From positions 164,753 through 228,752 of the forward strand of contig NZ_JAAGOA010000012.1 of NCBI RefSeq assembly GCF_010550675.1: a stretch of 64,000 nucleotides of DNA, in the 5' to 3' direction. The translations under genes were made by a program, and so were the position numbers. Positions 15,865 through 25,531 of the stretch are shown piece after piece (the stretch's first letter is position 1; each line of letters begins with the position of its first letter). Below the pieces are notes generated by a model. That model worked only from the letters and a program-made list of their open reading frames with translations, had not been told where the DNA came from and made no database searches. This stretch comes from Phytoactinopolyspora halotolerans. GTDB lineage: Bacteria; Actinomycetota; Actinomycetes; Jiangellales; Jiangellaceae.

Positions 15865-17799
15865 ATGCCCGCCGCTGAATCGTCCGTGCTGGCGATGCTG
15901 GTGCTGCTCCCCGCGGCGGCCGGCACTGCGCTCCTGGTGGCCGGCCGGCATGCCGACCGGGCGGCCGGGTCGGTCGCGGCCGCCGCCACGATCACCGTCA
16001 CCGGGCTCGCCGTCGTCGCGGCGGACATCCGCCCGGCGGTGTCCGCTCCGTTCGTGCGGACGGTCGATTCGGGTGCGTTCGCCCTGGCAGTCGACGGCCT
16101 TTCCGCGGCGATGCTGGTGATGCTCGGGTTGACCAGCCTGGCTGTCGTCGCGTTCGGCACCGTCGACCTTCCGGCGGACGCCGCTCGCGCACGCTTCTTC
16201 GGTTTCCTGCTGCTGTTCGTCGCCGCGATGTCGGTCACGGTGACCGCGACGACCCTCCCGGCACTACTGCTGGGGTGGGAGGTGATGGGCGCCATGTCCT
16301 ACGCGCTCATCGGCTTCCACTGGCGGACGCCCGGCACGGTGCGGGCCGGGACGACCGCGTTCGTCACCACGCGCAGCGCCGACACCGGACTGTACATCGC
16401 GGCCGGCGCCGTGCTGGCCGGTTCCGGCACCCTCGGTCTCGACGCCCTGTCCGGCATGGACAACGGATGGCGGCACGTCGCGGCCGCCGGCATCCTGGTG
16501 GCCGCCTTCGGCAAGTCCGCGCAGCTGCCGTTCTCGGGGTGGCTGTCCGCCGCGATGCAGGGTCCCAGCCCGGTCAGCGCGCTGCTGCACTCGGCCACCA
16601 TGGTGGCCGCGGGAGGTTATCTCCTGTTGCGGGCCCTGCCGCTGCTGGAGATCACCGCCTGGGCGGCGACCACCACGGCCTGGGTAGGAGCGGTCACCGC
16701 ACTGGTCCTCGGTGCCGTGGCCTGCGCGCAGTCCGATCTGAAACAGGCGCTGGCGGCAAGCACCGCCGCCCAGATCGGTTTCGTCGTCCTGGCCGCCGGG
16801 GCAGGCGCGAGCGCCGGCGGCCTCGGACACCTGCTCGCCCATGCCGGCGTCAAGGCGGGACTGTTCGTGGCGGTCGGCGCCTGGCTGACCGCCCTCGGCA
16901 CCAGCGGCTCAGCCGGGCAGCGCGGGGCCGGCCGGCGCTACCCCGCCATGGGCACGGCCGCTGCGCTCGGCTGCGCGGTCCTGGCCGGTGTGCCGCCGCT
17001 GGGTCTCTGGGCCACCAAAGACGAGGTGCTGGCCGGCGTGGACGGCGCGGCGTTGCACATCACCGCACTCGCCGCCGGCGTGCTGGCCGCCGTGTACGCC
17101 GGCCGGATTCTGGCGACGGTGCTCGGCCCGCCGTCGCCCGCCGGAGCGCTGCACACGGAGGAGCCGGGGACGCTCCGGGTACCGGGTGGCGCCGTCGCCG
17201 TCGCGACCGGCCTGATCGTCGGGGCGGGAGGACTGGGCGTGGTGGCCGTTCCGGCCGTCGCAGACGCCGTCAAGGACCTCCTCGATGCGCCGGGTGAGCC
17301 GGCCCCGTCGGCGTCGATGATGGTGCTGTCCGGCGCCCTCGCCGTCGGCGCGCTCACGGCGACGCTGGCCCGTCCACGGAGGATCACCGAGCTCGATCGG
17401 ACCGTACTGGCACGTTGGGCCGCGCTCCCCCGGCTGCTCTCCGCCCGGCCGGTCGCGGCGGTGGCGCGGTTCGCCGCCGCGGTCGACGACCACGGCATCG
17501 ATCGCGCCGCACGGCGTGTGGGGGCCGGCGTCCGACGGCTCGCCGGACGCATCGGCGCCGCCGACGGGGCAGCCGACCGGCTGGTGCACGACGTGGCCGG
17601 AAGTGTCCAGCTGGCCGCCACCACCGCGGCGACCGGCGACGTCACCAGGGTCGACCGCGTCGTCCGCGGTGTGGCGTCGACGTTGCGAGCCATCGGCGAG
17701 TCCGCGCGCCGACCACAGAGCGGGCTGCTGCACCAGTACTACGCCACGGCCGCCGCCGGTCTCGGGGCCTTGTTCCTGCTGCTGCTCGTGGTGCGTTGA
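15865..17799 (+). CDS. nuoL: Complex I-like antiporter-type subunit NuoL
   Basis: 644 aa, Mrp-antiporter-like core of ~14 helices followed by a C-terminal part with the lateral-helix region. Conserved stretches: WEVMGAMSYALIGFHW (TM5 Glu), FGKSAQLPFSGWLSAAMQGP (TM7 Lys) and ALLHSATMVAAGGYLLLR (TM8 His region). It pumps protons at the distal end of the membrane arm. It lies directly after nuoK and starts 9 nt after its stop. Confidence 0.9.
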   Translation: MPAAESSVLAMLVLLPAAAGTALLVAGRHADRAAGSVAAAATITVTGLAVVAADIRPAVSAPFVRTVDSGAFALAVDGLSAAMLVMLGLTSLAVVAFGTVDLPADAARARFFGFLLLFVAAMSVTVTATTLPALLLGWEVMGAMSYALIGFHWRTPGTVRAGTTAFVTTRSADTGLYIAAGAVLAGSGTLGLDALSGMDNGWRHVAAAGILVAAFGKSAQLPFSGWLSAAMQGPSPVSALLHSATMVAAGGYLLLRALPLLEITAWAATTTAWVGAVTALVLGAVACAQSDLKQALAASTAAQIGFVVLAAGAGASAGGLGHLLAHAGVKAGLFVAVGAWLTALGTSGSAGQRGAGRRYPAMGTAAALGCAVLAGVPPLGLWATKDEVLAGVDGAALHITALAAGVLAAVYAGRILATVLGPPSPAGALHTEEPGTLRVPGGAVAVATGLIVGAGGLGVVAVPAVADAVKDLLDAPGEPAPSASMMVLSGALAVGALTATLARPRRITELDRTVLARWAALPRLLSARPVAAVARFAAAVDDHGIDRAARRVGAGVRRLAGRIGAADGAADRLVHDVAGSVQLAATTAATGDVTRVDRVVRGVASTLRAIGESARRPQSGLLHQYYATAAAGLGALFLLLLVVR

Positions 17800-17832
17800 G
17801 CGATGTCATCCATGGCGATGAGGTGAACACGG

Positions 17833-19425
17833 ATGCTGACGGTCGTCGTCTTCCTGCCCGCCGCGGTGGCGGTTCTGCTGCTGGCGATACCCCGGATCCC
17901 GGACCGGCTGTGCCCGCACGTCTGGGTGGCGGCGGCGGCGCTCGACGTCGTCCTCGTCGGCTGGCTCTGGTGGCGCTACGCCGACGAGGAAGCCGGCGGA
18001 GGTATCGCGTTCGAGGCCAGACTCGACTGGATCCCCACGGTGGAGGCGGGTTACCACGTCGGCGTGGACGGGGTCTCGCTGCCGCTGATCGCGATGTCCG
18101 CCGTGCTCTTCCTCGCCTGTGCCGTCTGGTCGGTACGTGAACGGCAGCGGCCCCGCACCTACGCGGCGCTCTTCCTCTTCCTGCAGACCGTCTGCCTGGG
18201 CGCGTTCGCCGCACTCGACCTGATCCTGTTCTTCGTCTTCTTCGATCTGAGCATCGTCGCGATGTACTTCGTCATCGCCGGCTGGGGCCACGGCGACCGG
18301 CGGCGCAGCGCGCTGAAATTCTTCCTCTACACCTTCCTGGGTTCGCTCGCGTTGCTGGTCGGTTTCATCGGTCTCTTCCTGGGCGCCGACGAGCGGACGT
18401 TCGACATGGTGGCGCTCGCCGCCGACCCGCCGCTGCGGGACTCGCCGCTGGCCGCCGGCCTGGTGCTGCTGGCGATCGGCCTGGGGCTGGCGATCAAGAC
18501 CCCCGTGTTCCCGTTCCATACCTGGCTGCCCGACGCGCACACGGACGCTCCCGCGCCCGGATCGGCGATCCTCGCCGGCGTGCTGCTGAAGCTCGGCACG
18601 TACGGGTTCGCGCGGATCGCGATGCCGATGCTGCCGGAGGCGTGGGAGCGATGGGCCATGGTGGTGGTGATCGTCGGCGTGGTCAGCGCCATCTGGGGTG
18701 CGCTGGTGGCACTTGCGCAGACCGACGCGAAGCGGATGATCGCCTACACGTCGGTCAACCACATGGGATATGTGCTGCTCGCTCTCGGTGCCGTCGGGTT
18801 GGCCGGGCAGGCCGACACCGACGCGGGTGCGGTCGCAGCCGTCGGCGCGATCGTCCAGATGGTCAGCCACGGCTTGCTCACCGGCGCGCTCTTCCTGCTC
18901 TCCGGGGTGCTGTGGACGCGCGGGCGCACGCACGAGTTCAGCCAGTGGGGCGGTCTCGCCCGGCCCGCGCCCGTCTTCGCCGCGTGCCTGGCCGTCGCCG
19001 CGTTCGGGGCACTCGGGCTGCCCGGACTGTCCGGTTTCATCGCTGAGTTCCAGATCTTCGCGGGAGCCATCCAGGCCGCGCCGGTGCCCGCGATCATCGC
19101 CGTCAGCGGCATCGTGATCACCGCCGGTCTGTTCCTGCTCGCGCTGCAACGCCTGCTCACCGGAGACACCGCGATACCGGCGCGAGTTCCGGTTCGCGCC
19201 GGAGCCGGAGCACGACGGTTCGATGACGGCGACGGCGACGATGGCGGCGAGGACCGTGGCCGCAGCGAGAACAGAACCGGCCCCATGCCGGACTTGAGCC
19301 GCTGGGAGGTCGGCGCCGTCGTCCCGCTACTCGCGCTGTCCGTGCTGATCGGGGTGGCGCCGCGGGCGCTGCTGAACGTGGTCGAGCCGGCGGCCACGAC
19401 GCTGGCATCAGTGTTCGGCGGGTGA
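17833..19425 (+). CDS. nuoM: Complex I-like antiporter-type subunit NuoM
   Basis: 530 aa. Typical NuoM sequence: FFDLSIVAMYFVIAGWG (TM5 region), TPVFPFHTWLPDAHTDAPAP (TM7 Lys and loop) and MIAYTSVNHMGYVLLALG. A low-complexity acidic/basic insert (about residues 455-480, rich in DGDDGG) separates the last helices. It overlaps nuoN by 4 nt (GTGA). Confidence 0.9.
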   Translation: MLTVVVFLPAAVAVLLLAIPRIPDRLCPHVWVAAAALDVVLVGWLWWRYADEEAGGGIAFEARLDWIPTVEAGYHVGVDGVSLPLIAMSAVLFLACAVWSVRERQRPRTYAALFLFLQTVCLGAFAALDLILFFVFFDLSIVAMYFVIAGWGHGDRRRSALKFFLYTFLGSLALLVGFIGLFLGADERTFDMVALAADPPLRDSPLAAGLVLLAIGLGLAIKTPVFPFHTWLPDAHTDAPAPGSAILAGVLLKLGTYGFARIAMPMLPEAWERWAMVVVIVGVVSAIWGALVALAQTDAKRMIAYTSVNHMGYVLLALGAVGLAGQADTDAGAVAAVGAIVQMVSHGLLTGALFLLSGVLWTRGRTHEFSQWGGLARPAPVFAACLAVAAFGALGLPGLSGFIAEFQIFAGAIQAAPVPAIIAVSGIVITAGLFLLALQRLLTGDTAIPARVPVRAGAGARRFDDGDGDDGGEDRGRSENRTGPMPDLSRWEVGAVVPLLALSVLIGVAPRALLNVVEPAATTLASVFGG

Positions 19426-20876
19426 GCGGCAGCATGGTCGACCCGTTGGTTCTTCTGCCGGAGTTCCTGCTGCTGGCCGGCGCCCTGGCCGCATTGCTCC
19501 TGGGCCTGTGGACACCGCGTGACCGGCAGCGGCGCGCCGCCGTCATCGCCGTCGTCGCGTGCGTCGCCAGCGCCGTCGCGACGGCGGGAGCGTTGCCGGG
19601 TGGCACCGAGACGGCGTTCCACCACACGTGGATCGTCGACGGCACCACGGGCGTCACCCGCCTCGTCGTCGCGGCCGCCCTGATCGCGGCGGTCGTCCTC
19701 TGCCGGTCCGCGTTCGCCCACCATGACCGCGAGACTGAGGCGTACGTGCTGGTCCTGCTGGCCGGCATCGGCGCCATCGCGCTCAGCGCCAGCGCCGACC
19801 TTCTCGTGCTGCTCGCGTCCTATCTGCTCGCCAGCATCCCGCTGTATGCGCTGGTGGGCTTCGCCAAGGATGCACGCGGCGTCGAAGCGACCCTGAAGTA
19901 CTACCTGATGAGCGCACTGGTCGGAGTACTGATGCTGCTGGGTGCGGCGACGCTGATGCTGGCCGCCGGACAGACCCGCTACGACACCCTCGAGGCGAGC
20001 CTGCCGCAGGCGCCGACCGGCGTGGTCGCTCTCGGCGCCCTCGCCGTGCTCGCCGGCATGGCGTTCAAGGCGGGCGCGGTGCCGATGCACTTCTGGCTGC
20101 CGGACGCCGCCGCGGGCGCCAGTCCGGCCGCAGCCGCGGTGATCACCACCGTGCCCAAGGTCGGTGCGCTCGCCGCCGCCTTCCGCCTGGTGGACATGCC
20201 GTTCGCAGATGTGGACGCGAACGTGCCGGTGCTCGTCGCGGCGATCGCGGCGGCCAGCATGACGCTCGGGAATCTCGCCGCCTTCGGGCAGACCGAGGTG
20301 CTGCGGCTGCTCGCCTACTCCAGCATCAGCCAGGTCGGATACGTGCTGATGGCGGTGGCGGTCGCGGCCCGCAGTGATCTGGCCGACGCAGGGCTGGCGG
20401 TCTACCTGGCCGCCTACGCCGTCGCCAACGTAGGTGCGTTCGCCGCTGCCGCCGTCGCGCCGCGGGCCCGCACCATCTCCGAGTGGGCCGCGTCCGCCGC
20501 CCGCAGCCGATGGCTGGTGCTGAGCCTGACGGTGTGCCTGCTCAGCCTGGTGGGCACGCCGCCGACCGGCGTCTTCGTCGGAAAGCTGGCCGTCTTCACT
20601 GCCGCAGGCGACGGCGGATTCGGCTGGCTCGTCGTGCTGGCAGCCGTCAACACGGTGGCGAGCCTGTTCTACTACCTGCGCTGGATCGCGCCCGCGTTCA
20701 CCCAGCACACGGCGTCGGCGGCGAGCAGCGCAGCCGACGTCACCCCCGCCGACGTCACCCCCGCCAACGTCACCCCAGCCCAGAGCGCTCCCGCCGCCGT
20801 CGTGCACGTTACGGCGGCCGGCTCTGTCGTGCTGGGCGTGCTGTCCGGTCTGTGGCTCGCCACCACAGTCGGTTAG
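19422..20876 (+). CDS. nuoN: Complex I-like antiporter-type subunit NuoN
   Basis: 484 aa, ~14 membrane helices. The core contains AGMAFKAGAVPMHFWLPDAA (TM7 Lys) and RLLAYSSISQVGYVLMA, both hallmarks of NuoN. A short loop near residues 438-455 repeats a DVTPA/NVTPA pentapeptide three times. It is the last gene of the complex-I-like operon. The GTG start overlaps the nuoM stop; the ATG at 19434 is an alternative. Confidence 0.9.
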   Translation: MSGSMVDPLVLLPEFLLLAGALAALLLGLWTPRDRQRRAAVIAVVACVASAVATAGALPGGTETAFHHTWIVDGTTGVTRLVVAAALIAAVVLCRSAFAHHDRETEAYVLVLLAGIGAIALSASADLLVLLASYLLASIPLYALVGFAKDARGVEATLKYYLMSALVGVLMLLGAATLMLAAGQTRYDTLEASLPQAPTGVVALGALAVLAGMAFKAGAVPMHFWLPDAAAGASPAAAAVITTVPKVGALAAAFRLVDMPFADVDANVPVLVAAIAAASMTLGNLAAFGQTEVLRLLAYSSISQVGYVLMAVAVAARSDLADAGLAVYLAAYAVANVGAFAAAAVAPRARTISEWAASAARSRWLVLSLTVCLLSLVGTPPTGVFVGKLAVFTAAGDGGFGWLVVLAAVNTVASLFYYLRWIAPAFTQHTASAASSAADVTPADVTPANVTPAQSAPAAVVHVTAAGSVVLGVLSGLWLATTVG

Positions 20877-21254
20877 CAAAGCAAAGACGCAGGACCGTGA
20901 TCCGCCCACAGAGTCACCGCTGATCCCTCCCGCCGACGCTCTCGTCATGGTTCCGAGTCAGCGTGGTGCACCTCGGCCGTTGCCCCAAGGAAGCTCATTT
21001 CCGCCACGGCGACCACGTGGAACCTTGGTGCTTCAGCAACGCTGACGCTCCAAGGAAGCTCGGTGTTGCTGTTGCGACCACACGGAGGCTCGGTGCCACG
21101 ACGACGCGGGTTCGAGGAAGATTGGCGCGGCGACGCGGGGGCGGCCAGCCCGGCGAACAGAGAAAGACGTATAGAACGCGCGGTGCGGGGTACGGCACCG
21201 AGCACGAAGCCGGAACCGGTCTCGACGCACGATCGCACGCGGAGGTGACATGCC
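20877..21254. promoter_or_regulatory. Gap between nuoN and formate dehydrogenase with repeated and inverted motifs
   Basis: No gene. CCAAGGAAGCTC occurs at 20985 and again at 21050. The first copy can pair with CCTTGG at 21023. CAGCAAC (21034) can pair with GTTGCTG (21065), giving a stem that presents the second CCAAGG in its loop. This could be the nuoN terminator or the leader/operator of the formate dehydrogenase operon. The ribosome site GGAGGTGA at 21241 serves the GTG at 21255. Confidence 0.5.
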
Positions 21255-24200
21255 GTGGGCCTCAAAACGTGGCTGGATCATTGGCCCGTGTATCGCCAGC
21301 TCACCGGGACGGATCCGCTGGGCCGCGGAGCCGCCAGCAAGTCCCGGCGCAGGGCCGAGCTGACTCCGCGCACAGCCACCGCCGAACGCGTGGTCAAGTC
21401 CGTCTGTCCGTACTGCGCCGTCGGCTGCGGGCAGAACGTCTACGTCGACGACGGCACGGTCACCCAGATCGAGGGCGACCCGGACAGCCCCATCTCCCGT
21501 GGACGGCTCTGTCCCAAGGGCGCGGCCAGTGAGCAGCTGGTGAACTCCCCGACGCGGGAGACCAAGGTCCGCTACCGCCGGCCGTACGGCACCGAGTGGG
21601 AAGACCTGGATCTGGACACCGCGCTCGACATGATCGCGGACCGGGTGATCCAGACCCGTCGGCGGACCTGGCAGGACACCGACGAGCACGGCCGGTATCT
21701 CAACCGGACGATGGGCATCTCGCACCTGGGCGGCGCGACGCTGGACAACGAGGAGAACTACCTCATCAAGAAGCTCTACACGGCGCTCGGGGCGATCCAG
21801 ATCGAGAATCAGGCGCGCATTTGACACTCCTCCACCGTCCCCGGTCTGGGGACCTCGTTCGGGCGCGGCGGCGCCACCACCTTCCAGCAGGACCTGCAGA
21901 ACTCTGACTGCATCGTCATCCAGGGCTCGAACATGGCCGAGTGCCACCCGGTCGGGTTCCAGTGGGTGATGGAGGCGAAGCGGCGCGGCGCCACGGTGAT
22001 CCATGTCGATCCCCGGTTCACCCGCACCAGCGCCCTCGCCGACGCGCATGTGCCGCTGCGCGCCGGCTCCGACATCGCGTTCCTCGGCGGCCTGATCAAC
22101 TACGTCCTCACCAATGAGCTGGACTTCCGCGAGTACGTGGTCGAGTACACCAACGCCGCGGCGATCGTCGACCAAGAGTTCCAGGACACCGAGGACCTGG
22201 ACGGGTTGTTCTCCGGGTTCGACCAGGAGAGCATGACGTACAACCCGCTGAGCTGGGCCTATGAAGGCGCACGCGCCACCGCGGCGGCGGGGCACCGGGA
22301 CATGCCCAAACCGGAGGCGGGCGCTGCGGCGGCGGAGGAGGAAGCCGGTGCCGGCGCCGGCGAGGAAGCGGGCTCGGGGGGACCTCCCGTTCCCGGCAAG
22401 CCCGAGCGCGACCCGACCCTGCAGCACCCGCGGTGCGTCTACCAGATCCTCAAGCGGCACTTCTCGCGCTATACGCCGGACGTCGTCGAGCAGATCTGCG
22501 GCGTGCCCAAGGATCAGTTCCTGCAGGTCGCGCATGCGGTGACGCGCAGCTCCGGGCGGGACAAGACGACGGCGTGGGTGTACTCCGTCGGCTGGACCCA
22601 GCACACCGTCGGCGTCCAGTACATCCGCACCGCGGCCATTCTTCAGCTGCTGCTGGGGAACATCGGCCGGCCCGGTGGCGGGATCCTGGCCCTGCGCGGC
22701 CACGCGTCGATCCAGGGGTCCACCGACATCCCGACGCTGTTCAATCTGCTCCCCGGCTACATCCCGATGCCGCACGCGCACCACGACGAGACGCTGGAGG
22801 AGTTCGTCGAGTCCGACGCCGGCAGCACCGGATTCTGGGGCAACATGCGCGCGTACGCGGTCAGCCTGCTCAAGGCCTGGTGGGGACCGCACGCCACGGA
22901 GGACAACGACTACTGCTTCGGATACCTGCCCCGGCTCACCGGCGACCACGGCACGTACCGCACCGTGCTCGACCAGATCGCCGGCAAGGTGCAGGGGTAC
23001 TTCGTGATCGGCGAGAATCCCGCCGTCGGGTCGTCGAACGCCAAGCTGCAGCGGCTCGGATTGGCCAACCTGGAGTGGCTCGTCGTCCGTGACCTGCAGA
23101 TGATCGAGACCGCGACATTCTGGCAGAACGCCCCAGAGCTGGAGACCGGCGAGCTGGAGACGGAGCGGATCGGCACCGAGGTGTTCTTCCTGCCGGCCGC
23201 GTCGCACACCGAGAAGGACGGGACGTTCACCAACACCCAGCGGCTGCTGCAGTGGCACCACAAGGCGGTCGAGCCGGCCGGAGACCGCCGCAGCGACCTG
23301 TGGTTCTACTACCACCTCGGCCGGCGCATCCGGCAGAAGCTGGCCACCTCCACCGATCCGCGCGACCGGCCGGTGCTGGAACTGACCTGGCAGTACCCGA
23401 CGGAGGGCGACCACGATGAGCCGAGCGCGGACGCGGTGCTCCGCGAGATCAGCGGCGTCGACGCGGACGGCAACCCGCTGCCCGGCTACACCCAGCTCAG
23501 CGATGACGGCTCGACGGCCTGCGGATGCTGGATCTACTGCGGCTGCTACGCCGACGGGGTGAACCAGACGGCGCGCCGCAAGCCCGGGAGCGAGCAATCC
23601 TGGGTGGCGCCGGAGTGGGCGTGGGCCTGGCCGGACAATCGCCGCATCATCTACAACCGGGCATCCGCCGATCCGGACGGGCGGCCGTGGAGTGAGCGGA
23701 AGGCCTACGTCTGGTGGGATCGGGAGCAAGGACGGTGGACCGGGCACGACACACCGGATTTCGAGGCCACCAAGCCGCCCGATTTCGAACCGGAGCCCGG
23801 CGCGCACGCACAGCACGCGCTGGCCGGCACCGACGCGTTCATCATGCAGACCGACGGCAAGGCATGGCTGTACGTGCCCACCGGGCTGCTGGACGGCCCG
23901 TTGCCGACGCACTACGAGCCGGAGGAATCACCGGTGGACAACCTCCTCTACGGCCAGCGTGCCAACCCGGCCCGGCGGCTCTACCGGCACCCGGCCAACC
24001 CCTACCAGCCCCGCGGCGGCGACACGTTCCCGTACGTGTTCACCACCTACCGGCTCACCGAGCACCACACGGCCGGCGGGATGAGCAGGTTCCTGCCCTA
24101 CCTGTCCGAGCTGCAGCCGGAGTTCTTCTGCGAGGTCTCGCCCGAGTTGGCGGCCGAGCGCGACCTGGAGCACGGCGGCTGGGCGACGATCGTCACCGCA

Positions 24201-24566
24201 CGGACGGCGGTCGAGGCCCGGGTGCTGGTCACGGAACGGATGCGGCCGCTGCGGGTGCAGGACCGCGTCGTGCACCAGGTCGGAGTGCCGTACCACTGGG
24301 GACCGAACGGCATCTCCACCGGCGACGCCGGGAACGAGCTGCTGCCCGCGGTGCTGGATCCGAACGTCAACATCCAGGAGTCCAAGGCGTCGACGTGCGA
24401 CGTCGTCCCCGGGCGCCGGCCTAGAGGACCGGACCTGCAGCGGCTCGTCGCCGATTACCGGACACGCGCGGGGATGAGCGGGAGTACGGACACGGCGACG
24501 AACGGCGCGACGACGGACAGCACGACGACGGACGGCGCGGTGATGAACAGGAGGACGGGCGCATGA
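21255..24566 (+). CDS. fdhA: Formate dehydrogenase catalytic subunit, selenocysteine-containing
   Basis: 1103 aa when the TGA at 21822-21824 is read as selenocysteine (residue 190). The sequence before it (AIQIENQARI) and after it (HSSTVPGLGTSFGRGGATT, then MAECHPVGFQWVMEAK) continues one molybdopterin enzyme of the FdnG/FdoG type, where the same position is the Mo-bound Sec. A [4Fe-4S] box is present: Cys51-x2-Cys54-x3-Cys58, Cys86. No Tat twin-arginine signal is visible, so the enzyme should face the cytoplasm. It oxidises formate to CO2, passing electrons to the FdhB-like subunit whose ATG overlaps the stop. Conventional gene finding would split it at the TGA into 21255-21824 and 21933-24566. 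A low-complexity Thr/Asp tail ends the protein. Confidence 0.92.
21822..21860 (+). promoter_or_regulatory. Bacterial SECIS-like hairpin following the UGA codon
   Basis: GTCCCC (21837-21842) pairs perfectly with GGGGAC (21848-21853) around the loop GGTCT. The GGU in the apical loop, about 20 nt after the UGA, is the feature SelB recognises, and GGUCU is also the apical loop of E. coli fdhF as I remember it. The hairpin is translated as part of the enzyme. Confidence 0.85.
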
Positions 24567-25495
24567 CGAACCAGCTGTACGGCCCGGTCGACGATGTGGC
24601 GGCGCAGGCCGGCCACGCCGACGATCACCCGCCACGTGTCGGATTCCTCACCGACACCAGCGTCTGTATCGGCTGCAAGGCGTGCGAGGTCGCGTGCAAG
24701 GAGTGGAACCTGGTCCCCGAGGACGGCATGGACCTGCTCGGCTCGTCGTACGACAACACCGGCGACCTCGGCGCCAACACCTGGCGGCACGTCGCCTTCA
24801 TCGAGCAGGCGGCGCCACGCCGGGAGCTGGTCGACCTCGGGATGCCCGGCAAGGGCCCGCCCGGGCACGTCGCCGAAGGCCTGCCGGACGCACCACCCGG
24901 CGGTCAGCAGACCGAGCAGTCCGACCGGGACGTGCGCTGGTTGATGATGTCCGATGTCTGCAAGCACTGCACCCACGCGGCCTGCCTGGACGTGTGCCCC
25001 ACCGGGTCGCTGTTCCGCACCGAGTTCGGCACCGTGGTGGTGCAGGAGGACATCTGCAACGGCTGCGGCTACTGCGTGCCGGCGTGCCCGTACGGAGTCC
25101 TCGATGTGCGCCCGGAAGACGGGCGGGTGTGGAAGTGCACGCTCTGCTACGACCGGCTTTCCGATGGGATGGAACCGGCCTGTGCCAAGGCCTGCCCGAC
25201 CGATTCGATCCAGTTCGGCCCGCTGGACGAACTCCGCGAACGCGGCGCGCAGCGCGTGCGGGAACTGCATGAGGCCGGTGTCGAGGAGGCCCGGCTGTAC
25301 GGCGAGGATCCGAACGACGGCGTCGGCGGTGACGGCGCGTTCTTCCTGCTGCTCGACGAGCCCGAGGTGTACGGGCTGCCGCCGGATCCGGTCGTCACCA
25401 CCCGCGATCTGCCGTCCATGTGGAAACACGCAGCAGCCGCAGGAGCGACGGCGGCTGCGGCAGTGATCGCGGCGTTTGTGGGTACAAGGCGGTAG
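24563..25495 (+). CDS. fdhB: Formate dehydrogenase iron-sulfur subunit
   Basis: 310 aa with four ferredoxin-type [4Fe-4S] sites. Site 1 is CIGCKACEVACK (Cys35-Cys45). Further motifs are CKHCTHAACLDVCPTG, CNGCGYCVPACPYG and CTLCYDRL...CAKACPTDSIQFG. A C-terminal hydrophobic helix (about residues 285-305) anchors it, as in FdnH/FdoH. It carries electrons from FdhA to the membrane. Coupled to fdhA (ATGA) and followed by the NrfD-type gene. Confidence 0.93.
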   Translation: MTNQLYGPVDDVAAQAGHADDHPPRVGFLTDTSVCIGCKACEVACKEWNLVPEDGMDLLGSSYDNTGDLGANTWRHVAFIEQAAPRRELVDLGMPGKGPPGHVAEGLPDAPPGGQQTEQSDRDVRWLMMSDVCKHCTHAACLDVCPTGSLFRTEFGTVVVQEDICNGCGYCVPACPYGVLDVRPEDGRVWKCTLCYDRLSDGMEPACAKACPTDSIQFGPLDELRERGAQRVRELHEAGVEEARLYGEDPNDGVGGDGAFFLLLDEPEVYGLPPDPVVTTRDLPSMWKHAAAAGATAAAAVIAAFVGTRR

Positions 25496-25531
25496 CCAAG
25501 GGGCGACAGGGCAGATCGAAGGGAGACGCGC

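Noticed and set aside
12363..20876. Ordinary NADH dehydrogenase (complex I) operon
   Set aside because: NADH-input and Fe-S subunits are absent and the NuoB/NuoD place holds a cysteine-poor hybrid.
18744..20948. 734-codon minus-strand frame across nuoM/nuoN
   Set aside because: Low-complexity antisense frame with no recognisable motif.
21033..23912. 959-codon minus-strand open frame across the formate dehydrogenase gene
   Set aside because: Shadow frame; no domain, and the plus-strand enzyme is unmistakable.
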